30,026 nucleotides of DNA. It comes from Candidatus Cibiobacter qucibialis. GTDB taxonomy: Bacteria > Bacillota > Clostridia > Oscillospirales > Ruminococcaceae. Under the pieces are notes generated by a model. That model did not search any database, was not told the DNA's origin, and saw only the letters and a list, made by a program, of their open reading frames with translations. The position numbers and the translations under genes were made by a program. Below are positions 14,487-21,857 of this stretch, one piece after another. Where the stretch lies: contig SAUS01000031.1 in assembly GCA_004000625.1 (NCBI GenBank), positions 1 to 30,026 on the forward strand. Direction: 5' to 3'. Every line of letters begins with the position of its first letter. Positions within the stretch are counted from its first letter, which is position 1.

Positions 14487-14948
14487 ATGGCTATGGATCT
14501 GAATGCAAAGGCCGCTTACATCCGCGGTATGATGAAAGGGATGGAGTTTGACCCCACCACCCAGGAAGGCAAGATCATTGTTGCAATGATGGACCTGCTG
14601 GAAGAGATGGCCGATGTTGTGAGCGAGCATGACGATGCCCTGGATCAGGCTTTTGACGAACTGGACGCCATTGATGAAGATATGGATGATCTGGTGGACA
14701 GCATCTTCGGCGATGACGATGAGGACGAAGAAGAGGACGAGGATGACGACGGCGCATTTGAAACCAGCTATGAAGTCACCTGCCCCAACTGCGGTACCGT
14801 CAACATTGTGGATGAAGACACCCTGATGGACAGCGATAAGATCGTCTGCGCAGAGTGCGGCGCAGCTTTCGATGTGGAAGTTCTGCCCGACGATGCCGAG
14901 ATGCCCGCCGATGCAGAAGCCGAAAGTACCGATGTGACCATCGAGTAA
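14487..14948 (+). CDS. CD1247-like acidic zinc-ribbon protein
   Basis: This 153-aa protein is of a conserved clostridial type. The N-terminus (KAAYIRGMMKGMEFDPTTQEGK) matches what is remembered as the CD1247 N-terminal domain and is helical to about residue 65. It is followed by a run of Asp/Glu (about 75-91) and a zinc ribbon with CPNCG and CAECG. The C-terminal tail is again acidic. The function is not known; the layout suggests a cytoplasmic, possibly nucleoprotein-associated factor. AAGGAGG lies 10 bases before the ATG at 14487. The gene's likely terminator (15267-15318) is separated from it by the inserted miniature element. Confidence 0.8.
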   Translation: MAMDLNAKAAYIRGMMKGMEFDPTTQEGKIIVAMMDLLEEMADVVSEHDDALDQAFDELDAIDEDMDDLVDSIFGDDDEDEEEDEDDDGAFETSYEVTCPNCGTVNIVDEDTLMDSDKIVCAECGAAFDVEVLPDDAEMPADAEAESTDVTIE

Positions 14949-14955
14949 GAGGTTA

Positions 14956-15241
14956 AGGCAATACCGCATAATTCTAAGTGCCGATACGGCGAGCGAGGTG
15001 CGGCAGATGCTAAGCCAAAAGCGCAGATAATACTGGATGCTGCAAAGGTGAGCGCCGCCAGTGGCGGATGCAGCGAACCGAAGCAGGGGCAGCGGTCGCA
15101 GAGTGCGAGGGGCTTTTGCCCCCGAAGCACGATGCGGGTACCGCAACCCGACATTATCGAGCATTTTGGCAACGCAGATGCCGTGCCGCAGCCGCCGGAG
15201 CGGTGCTTAAGCCGCTAGGCGGGAATTGTGCGGTGTTGCCT
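14956..15241 (+). mobile_element. Complete 286-bp TA-flanked miniature inverted-repeat element
   Basis: The element starts AGGCAATACCGCA and ends TGCGGTGTTGCCT. The terminal inverted repeats match at about 20 of 22 positions, with two C/T differences. TA dinucleotides flank it (14954-14955 and 15242-15243), fitting a TA target duplication as made by IS630/Tc1-mariner transposases. It encodes no transposase. Internal palindromes include CCGCCAGTGGCGG and GGGGCTTTTGCCCC. Identical terminal sequence occurs at both ends of the window. An open frame crosses it on the minus strand but has no ribosome site. Confidence 0.8.
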
Positions 15242-15266
15242 TAAGTGCACAAAATAGAATAACAGA

Positions 15267-15318
15267 TAAAAAATCACCCCTGTGGCCGGATTATTCTGGC
15301 CGCAGGGGTGATTTTTTG
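15267..15318. terminator. Strong bidirectional terminator
   Basis: AAAAAATCACCCCTG pairs with CAGGGGTGATTTTTT, with inner GGCC/GGCC pairing, giving a stem of about 20 bp with T-runs on both strands. It probably ended the CD1247-like transcript before the miniature element was inserted between them. Confidence 0.85.
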
Positions 15319-15392
15319 ATTAAGAACTTGAGTGAAGAAAAACCACCAGCTAAGCTGGTGGAATAAAAACGGCTTTAGCCCTAGACAAAGAG

Positions 15393-15452
15393 AAACCTCT
15401 CTGTAGAATAGAGTGTGGGTTTGCCAACCACATTCTAGGAACAGAGAGGTTT
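15393..15452 (+). promoter_or_regulatory. Leader hairpin hiding the tnpA ribosome site
   Basis: AAACCTCTCTGT (15393-15404) pairs perfectly with ACAGAGAGGTTT (15441-15452), with an inner TGTGG/CCACA stem. The likely Shine-Dalgarno AGAGAGG is in the 3' arm, 12 bases before the tnpA ATG. This matches the known IS200 arrangement in which a leader hairpin represses transposase translation and blocks outside transcription. Confidence 0.75.
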
Positions 15453-15461
15453 ATCTTTGAA

Positions 15462-15941
15462 ATGAAAAATAACAAAGACGTAGATAGTTTAAGCCATACG
15501 ACATGGAGATGTCAATACCATGTAGTGTTTGCACCAAAATATCGGAGAATGGTGATATATGGCCAAATCAAAAAAGATATTGGTCAGATACTTCGCAAAC
15601 TATGCGAGCAAAAGGATATTGAAATAATTGAAGCAGAAGCCTGCCCGGACCATATCCATATGCTGATAAGTTTTTCGCCGAAATACAGCATTTCTTACGT
15701 TATGGGATATCTCAAGGGAAAGAGCAGCCTCATGATTTTCGACAGATACGCGAATTTAAAGTACAAGTATGGAAATCGGCATTTCTGGGCCAGAGGATAT
15801 TTTGTGGACACTGTTGGAAAAAACAAGCAGAGAATCCAGGAGTATATCAAGAGACAGCTGGAACAAGACCAAATTGCAGACCAGTTAAGCCTTAAGGAAT
15901 TCACGGACCCGTTTACGGGTAGCAAGGGAACCAAGGCGTAA
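15462..15941 (+). CDS. tnpA: IS200-type transposase TnpA (HUH, Y1)
   Basis: This 159-aa single-strand transposase starts at residues typical of the family (SHTTWRCQYHVVFAPKYRR). It has the metal-binding HUH motif DHIHMLISF (about 65-73). The catalytic Tyr is in the helix region GYFVDTVGKNKQRIQEYIKRQ (about 107-127). All expected motifs are present and the length is normal, so the enzyme is probably active. It would cut and join single-stranded ends at the flanking hairpins during replication. Confidence 0.95.
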   Translation: MKNNKDVDSLSHTTWRCQYHVVFAPKYRRMVIYGQIKKDIGQILRKLCEQKDIEIIEAEACPDHIHMLISFSPKYSISYVMGYLKGKSSLMIFDRYANLKYKYGNRHFWARGYFVDTVGKNKQRIQEYIKRQLEQDQIADQLSLKEFTDPFTGSKGTKA

Positions 15942-16050
15942 ATAAAAGGCCCCTTGAGGGGCCTGCCACGAGATAGGAATGCAGTTGGCAGACCCATTCG
16001 TGGCCCCTTAAGGGGCTTTGCTAGTATTATGCCCTTCTAGGGCTTACTCA
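15942..16050 (+). ncRNA. Structured right-end segment of the IS (possible RNA)
   Basis: Between the tnpA stop and the right hairpin lie GGCCCC-TTGA-GGGGCC (15948-15963), a longer-range GCCACGA/TCGTGGC pairing, a second CCCCTTAAGGGG palindrome and GCCC/GGGC around TTCTA. Several arms can pair in more than one way. It may be a terminator for tnpA, a remnant of a TnpB-type guide RNA end, or only DNA structure. Confidence 0.35.
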
Positions 16051-16111
16051 AGCCACCGGCTCAGCCGGTGGTTTTGACTCACAGGTGCAGACGGCGCTGC
16101 TTTTGCCGGAT

Positions 16112-16942
16112 TCATCCCCGGGCGTCCTGCCGGGTGGTGTGGAAGTACTCCTTGGGGGTCATGCCGTACTCCTTTTTAAAGGCGCGGAAAAAGTGGTTGT
16201 AACCGCCAAAGCCGCTGGTCTTGTACACCTCGGTGATGGGCAGCCCCTGCTCGATGAGGGTGCAGCAGCGGTCTAACCGCGCCTTTACGATATAGCGGTG
16301 CACCGTCTGCCCGGTCTGGCGTTTGAATTCCCGGGCAATATGTTCCCGGGAGACGAAAAACTCCTTTTCCAGCCGCTCCAGCGTCAGTTCCTCGGTAAGG
16401 TGCGCCTGAATAAACAAAAACACCTCGTCCAGCATCAGGTAGTGGCGGCTGACCGATGCGGTGTGGAACTCCGCATGGATGCAGGCACGCAGCGCCAGCA
16501 CCACAAACATTTGCAAAATACCGTGCTCGAACACCGCTGCACCGAACTGGGTGCGCTCCTGCGGGAGCATCAGCAGCTTCCGGGCAAGGTTTTTCAGCAG
16601 CATATAGATCTGGCTGTCCGGGCGCACAGCCACCTGCCGGGAGGGCACCACGTTGAAGCTTTTTTCAAGGTCGGTATCTGCGTCCGAAAGCTGCGCCAGC
16701 GTCTGGGAGGACAGCTGTACCCGAATAAGTTCCAGCGGGCCGTAAGCACCGGCGTATTCCAGTCTGCCGCCCTGATCGGGCTTGAAGATGATGAGATTCT
16801 GCTGCTGTGCGGGCAGCACCACCTCGCTGCACCGGAACACACCGCTGCCCCGCATGACCAGAAACAAATCATAATACGCGCCGGAATAAAATTCCCGGAC
16901 GGCGCTCTGCTCAAAAAGATAACACTTGGCTGTATAATTCAC
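16112..16942 (-). CDS. AraC-family transcriptional regulator
   Basis: This protein of about 276 aa has an N-terminal cupin-like sensing domain and a C-terminal double helix-turn-helix (SREHIAREFKRQTGQTVHRYIVKARL ... SGFGGYNHFFRAFKKEYGMTPKEYF). The GTG at 16942 is favoured because GGAGG ends 8 bases upstream. ATG 16957 contains that GGAGG itself and has no site before it. It is divergent from the symporter operon across about 215 AT-rich bases, so it probably activates that operon in response to its substrate. The IS right end lies about 30 bases beyond its stop. Confidence 0.88.
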   Translation of the reverse strand: MNYTAKCYLFEQSAVREFYSGAYYDLFLVMRGSGVFRCSEVVLPAQQQNLIIFKPDQGGRLEYAGAYGPLELIRVQLSSQTLAQLSDADTDLEKSFNVVPSRQVAVRPDSQIYMLLKNLARKLLMLPQERTQFGAAVFEHGILQMFVVLALRACIHAEFHTASVSRHYLMLDEVFLFIQAHLTEELTLERLEKEFFVSREHIAREFKRQTGQTVHRYIVKARLDRCCTLIEQGLPITEVYKTSGFGGYNHFFRAFKKEYGMTPKEYFHTTRQDARG

Positions 16943-16960
16943 CAAAAAGTCCTCCATGAA

Positions 16961-17012
16961 ACTGTCATATATAACAAATTGTTGTACACAACAGAAAAAT
17001 ACAACTGTCATA
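16961..17012. promoter_or_regulatory. Direct-repeat operator candidate between AraC gene and symporter gene
   Basis: ACTGTCATA occurs at 16961-16969 and again at 17004-17012, 43 bases apart, about four helical turns and on the same face. A palindrome TGTTGT-AC-ACAACA (about 16982-16993) lies between them. Paired direct sites are typical for AraC proteins. Confidence 0.45.
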
Positions 17013-17081
17013 ATTGCATAATACATCAATTTGCGATAGTTTTCAATCATTTTTTGGATATGTATTGATGAAAAATTAACG

Positions 17082-17122
17082 TATAATGCAAACGTAGAAA
17101 AGAGACTTGTGCGAAAAGTCTC
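17082..17122 (+). promoter_or_regulatory. Promoter -10 and 5' hairpin of the symporter operon
   Basis: A perfect -10 TATAAT (17082-17087) has no recognisable -35 at the right distance, as expected for an activator-dependent promoter. Just downstream, GAGACTT (17102-17108) and AAGTCTC (17116-17122) form a hairpin at the very start of the transcript, which may stabilise it. Confidence 0.55.
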
Positions 17123-17156
17123 GTGGTTTCACTGTTTTTAAGGAGGATAAAACACA

Positions 17157-18545
17157 ATGGACCAGAAAAAGACCATCCGACCCTTCTCCATGAAGGACAA
17201 GATCGGCTATACGCTGGGCGATCTGGGCTGCTGCTTCACCGAGCAGTACCGCGCCATGTATCTGTCGATCTTCTACACCCTGATCCTGCAGGTCAACCCC
17301 TTCCACGTGGGTATCCTGCTGCTGATCACCAAGATCTGGGACGCCGTGAATGACCCCATCATCGGTGCCATCGTGGACTCCCGCAAGGCCACCAAGGGCG
17401 GCAAGTTCATCCCGTGGATCCGCGCCTTCTCCTTCCCCATGGCAGTGCTGTGCATACTTGGCTTCGTCAATGTAGGCAATATCAACTACGGCTTGCGTCT
17501 GGCCTACATGTTCGTCACCTACGTTCTGTACGAGGCGCTGTACACCTGCGTCAACGTGCCCTTCGGTACTCTGTCCAGCGTGATGACCGATGATGTCAGC
17601 CAGCGCACCGCACTGTCCCGCTACCGCAGCCTTGGCGGCACCATCTTCATGACCGTTATGGTCATGGTCGGTCCCCTGTTCCTGTATGTGGACAACCAGC
17701 CCGTGGCTGGCCGCTTCCTGATGCTGGCCTGCATCTGCGCTATGCTGGGCCTGCTGTGCCTGCAGATTACCTGCGTATGGTGCAAGGAGCGCGTGGAAGT
17801 GCCCGAGCGTCCGCAGGGCGAAAAGCTGAACTACCTGCATGTACTCAAGGAGATCTCTCACAATAAGGCTCTGCTGGGCGTTATGTTCTTCAGCCTGACC
17901 GGCATGATCGGTGCTTCCGTGGTCAACGGTCTGAACACCTACCTGTATAAGGACTTCTTCGGCAACGTTAAAATTCAGGCTGTCTCCGGTATGCTGAGCG
18001 TGCTGTACGCTGTGCTGTCCTTTGCCATCACCCAGCCTCTGGCCAACAAGCTCGGCAAGAAGGAGTGGTGCTGCATGGGCGCTGGCTTTGCCGCCATCGT
18101 GTTCGGCATCCTGTTCTTCTTCCCCGTCCACAACCCTGTGGCCTTCATCGTCATCAACGGTATCTGCTATCTGGGCGCTTCCGGCATGCAGGTGCTGATC
18201 TGGGCTATGGTCAACGACGCCATCGACTACCACGAGCTGCAGACCGGCGAGCGCAACGAGGGCATCGTTTACTCCACCTACTCCTTCTTCCGCAAGCTTG
18301 CAAGCGCCATTTCCGGCAGCCTGTCCAGCTTTGTGCTGGGTGCCATCGGCTACAACGTTACCGCAGGCGCTGTGCAGACCGCAGGCGTTGTGAACGCCAT
18401 CTGGAAGAGCTACACCGGCATCTACTTCCTGGGCTACGGCATTGCAGTTGCCATCCTGTTCTTCGTCTATCCCCTGACCAAGCAGAAGACTGCTGAGATG
18501 CTGACCGAGCTGAAGGCTCGCCGCGCCGCAAAGGAGAGCAAGTAA
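17157..18545 (+). CDS. GPH-family (MelB/GusB-like) cation symporter
   Basis: This 462-aa protein with about 12 membrane segments has the glycoside-pentoside-hexuronide symporter motif KIWDAVNDPIIGAIVDS (about residues 60-76). It also has the family opening KDKIGYTLGDLG and the late motif WAMVNDAIDYHELQTGERNEG. Members import glycosides and glucuronides with Na+ or H+. AAGGAGG (17140-17146) precedes the ATG. It is first in an operon with a hydrolase and an OYE-type reductase, so its cargo is probably a conjugate or ester that these enzymes then process. The cargo cannot be named from sequence alone. Confidence 0.92.
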   Translation: MDQKKTIRPFSMKDKIGYTLGDLGCCFTEQYRAMYLSIFYTLILQVNPFHVGILLLITKIWDAVNDPIIGAIVDSRKATKGGKFIPWIRAFSFPMAVLCILGFVNVGNINYGLRLAYMFVTYVLYEALYTCVNVPFGTLSSVMTDDVSQRTALSRYRSLGGTIFMTVMVMVGPLFLYVDNQPVAGRFLMLACICAMLGLLCLQITCVWCKERVEVPERPQGEKLNYLHVLKEISHNKALLGVMFFSLTGMIGASVVNGLNTYLYKDFFGNVKIQAVSGMLSVLYAVLSFAITQPLANKLGKKEWCCMGAGFAAIVFGILFFFPVHNPVAFIVINGICYLGASGMQVLIWAMVNDAIDYHELQTGERNEGIVYSTYSFFRKLASAISGSLSSFVLGAIGYNVTAGAVQTAGVVNAIWKSYTGIYFLGYGIAVAILFFVYPLTKQKTAEMLTELKARRAAKESK

Positions 18546-18548
18546 ACC

Positions 18549-19304
18549 ATGAAGATCTTACAGGTTCAGTTTAAAAACCGCAATGGCCACACCCTGCGCG
18601 GCATCGTGACCCTGCCCGACACCGAGGGCAAGGTACCCTTTGTGGTGCACCTGCACGGCTTTGCCGGCAGCTGCAGCGGCTACAAGTCCATGTACACCCA
18701 TCTGTCCCGCGCTCTGGCAGCGCAGGGCATCGGCAGCGCCCGGTTCGATTTCTACGGCAACGGCGAGAGCGACGGCGAGTTCGAGGATATGAGCTTTGAC
18801 GGCTTGCACACCGACGCACAGGATATCTTTGCATGGGCCGCTGAACAGCCCTATGTGGACAGCGAAAAGCTGTTTCTCTCCGGCCAGAGCATGGGCGGCT
18901 ACATTGCCGCCTCCTGCGCACCGGTCATCCAGCCCCACGGCCTGATTTTGCTGTGCCCGGGCGCCGGGATGTGGTTCGGCTGCGCCCAGCGCGCCGACGG
19001 CATTATGCAGACCGGCAAGGACTACGCCGACATGGAGGGTCTGTGCTACAAGATGGCCTTTAACTACGAGATGGCAAAGCACCCCGACCCCTTTACCGAG
19101 GCCAAGGGCTACAACGGCCCGGTGCTGCTGCTGCGCGCCGACGATGACCGTCTGGTGGACGAGGGCACCTGCAACCGTTACGCACAGGTGTACACCGCAC
19201 CCGATGTGGACACCATTGCAGGCGGCGGTCACAACTTTGCCACGCTGGCAGCCCGTGCCGCCGTGGAGGAAAAGACCGCAGCATTCATCAAAGCAAATCT
19301 GTAA
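18549..19304 (+). CDS. Alpha/beta-hydrolase, cinnamoyl-esterase-like
   Basis: This 251-aa cytoplasmic serine hydrolase has oxyanion loop HLHGFAG (34-40), RFDFYGNGESDGEFEDMS (65-82) and nucleophile elbow GQSMGG with Ser114. The likely acid is Asp200 in ADDDRLV and the base is His228 in GGGHNF. Its length and the RFDFxGxGxSDGxFE motif are as in the gut feruloyl/cinnamoyl esterase group (LJ0536, Est1E). It has no signal peptide, so it acts on an imported ester. It starts 3 bases after the symporter stop, with AAAGGAGAG in the end of that gene. Acyl-glucuronide or hydroxycinnamate esters are possible substrates (inference). Confidence 0.85.
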   Translation: MKILQVQFKNRNGHTLRGIVTLPDTEGKVPFVVHLHGFAGSCSGYKSMYTHLSRALAAQGIGSARFDFYGNGESDGEFEDMSFDGLHTDAQDIFAWAAEQPYVDSEKLFLSGQSMGGYIAASCAPVIQPHGLILLCPGAGMWFGCAQRADGIMQTGKDYADMEGLCYKMAFNYEMAKHPDPFTEAKGYNGPVLLLRADDDRLVDEGTCNRYAQVYTAPDVDTIAGGGHNFATLAARAAVEEKTAAFIKANL

Positions 19305-19334
19305 AGCAAAGCGTATCTGCAAGGAGGCTTTTGT

Positions 19335-21260
19335 ATGGAAAACGTAATTCTGCAGCCCATCGAGGTGGGCGGACAGACCTTTAAAAACCGCATCATGTTC
19401 CCCCCGCTGACCACCGGCTACGAGAAAAACGGCATGATCAGCGAGCAGGACATGGGCTTCTACACCCGTCTGGCAAAGGGCGGTGTGGGTTACATCGTTC
19501 TGGGCGATGTGGCACCCATCAACAGCTTTTCTCCCACCCCCAAGCTGTTTGACGACAGCCAGATCCCTGCCTTCAAGGCACTGGCCGACAGCGTACACGC
19601 CTACGGCACCAAGCTGGGCGTCCAGCTCTTCCACCCGGAGTACGACGTAGACGCCATCAACAGTCTGTTTATGCAGAAAAAGTTTGATGAGATGCGTCAG
19701 CGCCTGCATCACGACATGATGTTCTTCACCGATGAGGTCAGCGAGGAGATGCTGATGGCCATCATCGATAAGATGTGCGCCTGCGCAGTGCGTGCACAGA
19801 AGGCCGGTGTGGACGTCATCCAGATCCACGGCGACCGCCTGAACGGCTGCCTGTGCTCCACCCGCATGAACCACCGCACCGATAAGTTCGGCGGCAGTCT
19901 GGAGAACCGCGTCCGCTTTGCCCGCATGCTGACCCGCGCCATCCGCAAGGCTGTGCCGGATATGGTCATCGACTACAAGCTGTCCATCGTCACCCCGCAG
20001 CGCGGCAAGGGCGGCATTGACGAAGCCGACGCCGTGCAGTTTGCCCAGTGGCTGGTAGAGGACGGCGTGGATATGTTCCACGTTGCCCAGGCCAACCACA
20101 CCGGCAACATGGCCGACACCATTCCTCCCATGGGCGTACAGCCCTACGGCTTCTTCGTCAAAATCGCCGGGGACATCAAAAAGGCCGTCAATGTGCCGGT
20201 CAGCGCCGTGGGTCGTATCGTGGATGCCGAAATGGCTGCGCGTGTCATCGAGAGCGGCATGGCCGACATGGTTGCCATGGGTCGCCCGCTGCTGGCAGAC
20301 CCCGACTGGGGCACCAAGATCGCTGCCGGGAAGGCCTGCGATATCCGCCGCTGCATCAGCTGCAACAAGGGCTGCACCGATGCCATCCAGAACCGCCAGT
20401 TCCTCTCCTGCGTGCTGAACGCGGAGAATGGCTACGAGAACACCCGCAGCATCCAGCCCGCAGCGCAGAAAAAGAAGATCGCCGTCCTCGGCGGCGGCCC
20501 TGCCGGTCTGGAAGCCGCCCGTGTGGCAGCGCTGCGCGGCCATGACGTGACCCTGTTTGAAAAGACCACCACTCTGGGCGGCCAGCTGAACATTGCCTGC
20601 GTACCTCCCCGCAAGGAGGAGATGCGCCGCGCCGCACAGGACCTGATCCACGCGGTCTGCAACGCCGGTGTGCACCTGTGCATGGGTCAGACCCGCACCG
20701 CAGAGCAGCTGAAGGATGCCGGTTTCGAGGCCGTCATCAACGCTGTGGGCGCACACAGCGCCGCACCCCGCATCCCCGGCATCGACAGCGTGAACGTGGC
20801 CGATGCATGGAAGGTTCTGGCCGGTGAGCAGCAGGTGTACGGCACGGTTGCCGTCATCGGCGGCGGCATGGTGGGTTGCGAGACCGCAGAGTATCTGGCT
20901 GCCCGCGGCTGCAAGGTGTCCGTTATCGAGATGATGGACAAGATCGCCGCAGGCGAGAGCACCACCATTCTGCCCACCCTGCTGGAAAACTACAAGACCT
21001 ACGGCGTGGAGCAGTACCCCAGCCACAAGGTCAAGGAGTTCCGCATGGACGCCGTCGTCTGCGAGAACAAGGACGGCGCAGAGGTGACCATCCCCTGCGA
21101 TTACATCGTGCTGGCTATGGGCGCACGCTCCAACGAATTTGACGCTGCTGCGCTGGAAGCTGCCAGCATCCCGGTGTATTCCATTGGCGATGCCGCCGGC
21201 AAGGCTGCGGATATCTCCAACGCCATCCGCACCGGCTACGATACCGCCTGCCAGCTGTAA
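19335..21260 (+). CDS. Old-Yellow-Enzyme reductase with HGDR motif, BilR-like candidate
   Basis: This 641-aa enzyme has the FadH/BaiCD layout. An FMN TIM barrel (1-330) is followed by a [4Fe-4S] site with Cys340, 343, 347 and 359 (CISCNKGC...SC). An FAD domain has VLGGGPAG (384-391), an NAD(P)H domain has VIGGGMVG (507-514), and a final YSIGDA follows. Typical 2-enoate and dienoyl-CoA reductases have HGAHGYL in the barrel; this protein has HGDRLNG (165-171). An Asp-Arg pair near positions 166-167 is what is recalled as distinctive of the gut bilirubin reductase BilR. It therefore reduces a C=C bond, with bilirubin or a related large substrate a serious candidate and a hydroxycinnamate the alternative. 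AAGGAGG precedes the ATG. Confidence 0.85.
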   Translation: MENVILQPIEVGGQTFKNRIMFPPLTTGYEKNGMISEQDMGFYTRLAKGGVGYIVLGDVAPINSFSPTPKLFDDSQIPAFKALADSVHAYGTKLGVQLFHPEYDVDAINSLFMQKKFDEMRQRLHHDMMFFTDEVSEEMLMAIIDKMCACAVRAQKAGVDVIQIHGDRLNGCLCSTRMNHRTDKFGGSLENRVRFARMLTRAIRKAVPDMVIDYKLSIVTPQRGKGGIDEADAVQFAQWLVEDGVDMFHVAQANHTGNMADTIPPMGVQPYGFFVKIAGDIKKAVNVPVSAVGRIVDAEMAARVIESGMADMVAMGRPLLADPDWGTKIAAGKACDIRRCISCNKGCTDAIQNRQFLSCVLNAENGYENTRSIQPAAQKKKIAVLGGGPAGLEAARVAALRGHDVTLFEKTTTLGGQLNIACVPPRKEEMRRAAQDLIHAVCNAGVHLCMGQTRTAEQLKDAGFEAVINAVGAHSAAPRIPGIDSVNVADAWKVLAGEQQVYGTVAVIGGGMVGCETAEYLAARGCKVSVIEMMDKIAAGESTTILPTLLENYKTYGVEQYPSHKVKEFRMDAVVCENKDGAEVTIPCDYIVLAMGARSNEFDAAALEAASIPVYSIGDAAGKAADISNAIRTGYDTACQL

Positions 21261-21281
21261 AACAAAAATATCGTTCTATTT

Positions 21282-21325
21282 GTGGGTCAGAAACGCCTGT
21301 GGGCGCTTCTGACCCACTTTTTTAT
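21282..21325 (+). terminator. Terminator of the symporter-hydrolase-reductase operon
   Basis: GTGGGTCAGAA (21282-21292) pairs perfectly with TTCTGACCCAC (21307-21317), with inner GCC/GGC, and is followed by six T. Confidence 0.92.
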
Positions 21326-21339
21326 TGGGGAAGAAAGTA

Positions 21340-21504
21340 ATTTGCAGCGAGGTTGCAAACGCTGCCATAAACCTGTAGACGATGTGTAGGGGACGATGCT
21401 TGACCGTTCCGAAACCGTAAGACAATATATCATTATAAAATTTGTGATGCTCAATGATGTAAAAGCTCCGGCGTGGTCAGGTAGCAACGCCCTGCGGCAC
21501 AGGG
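21340..21504. repeat. Intergenic dispersed-repeat segment
   Basis: No gene is visible between 21326 and 21513. The segment contains GTAGGGGACGATGCTTG (21386-21402), identical to 5361-5377. It also has an AT-rich stretch (about 21420-21460) and a small CCCTG/CAGGG hairpin (21490-21504). Confidence 0.55.
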
Positions 21505-21513
21505 ATGAAGTAC

Positions 21514-21546
21514 AACAAAAACAGCCCGGTCCAAACGGACCGGGCA
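21514..21546 (-). terminator. Terminator of the 98-aa protein gene
   Basis: GCCCGGTCC (21524-21532) and GGACCGGGC (21537-21545) form a perfect 9-bp stem. On the minus strand it is followed by TGTTTTTGTT. Confidence 0.9.
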
Positions 21547-21560
21547 TTGTGGGTTCCTGT

Positions 21561-21857
21561 TTACTTTTTCTCGTTCTTCAGCTGGTTGCGCAGCATGATA
21601 TCGCCAAAGGTCAGGGCGTTGAACAAACCGCCGGCCTTGTTGGCCTGGCGCACAATGCGCGCCGGCAGAGGCTTGCTTTCATCGGTGGAAAGCAATACAA
21701 TGTGAACCTTATCGGCCACATCGGCATTGCCTTCCTTTTTGGTGGTCAGTACCTGCAGGTACACAACATAGGGGTCATGCATAGAACCATAGTAAATATC
21801 GTTGCCGCAGCGCACCAGCGGGCGGCCCTTATAGGTCAGACTGGGGGTAAAAGCCAT
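21561..21857 (-). CDS. Small conserved-looking protein of unknown function
   Basis: This 98-aa protein begins MAFTPSLTYKGRPLVRCGNDIYYGSM and contains YVVYLQVLTTKK and VHIVLLSTDES, alternating strand-like segments, with a basic C-terminus (RNQLKNEKK). No signal peptide or membrane helix is seen. The family is not recognised. It looks like a small all-beta cytoplasmic protein. It has a dedicated promoter, a leader of about 190 bases and a strong terminator, so it is its own transcription unit and probably real. GAAGG lies about 11 bases before the ATG. Confidence 0.75.
   Translation of the reverse strand: MAFTPSLTYKGRPLVRCGNDIYYGSMHDPYVVYLQVLTTKKEGNADVADKVHIVLLSTDESKPLPARIVRQANKAGGLFNALTFGDIMLRNQLKNEKK

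Larger units (their letters stand above)
15333..16081 (+). mobile_element. IS200-type insertion sequence (ends approximate)
   Basis: The element contains one HUH transposase and no tnpB. Subterminal hairpins are CCACCAGC-TAA-GCTGGTGG (15343-15361) on the left and CCACCGGC-TCA-GCCGGTGG (16053-16071) on the right, the recognition hairpins of IS200/IS605 elements, which have no inverted terminal repeats. Its base composition is clearly more AT-rich than the neighbouring genes, indicating recent acquisition. The exact cleavage points were not determined. Confidence 0.85.

Noticed and set aside
13806..15164. 452-codon minus-strand frame through the miniature element and efp
   Set aside because: It overlaps efp and the CD1247-like gene in antisense, and its start lies in the repeat without a ribosome site.
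18558..21026. 822-codon open frame on the minus strand
   Set aside because: It is antisense to the hydrolase and reductase genes, which have clear motifs and ribosome sites; it is a codon-bias shadow.
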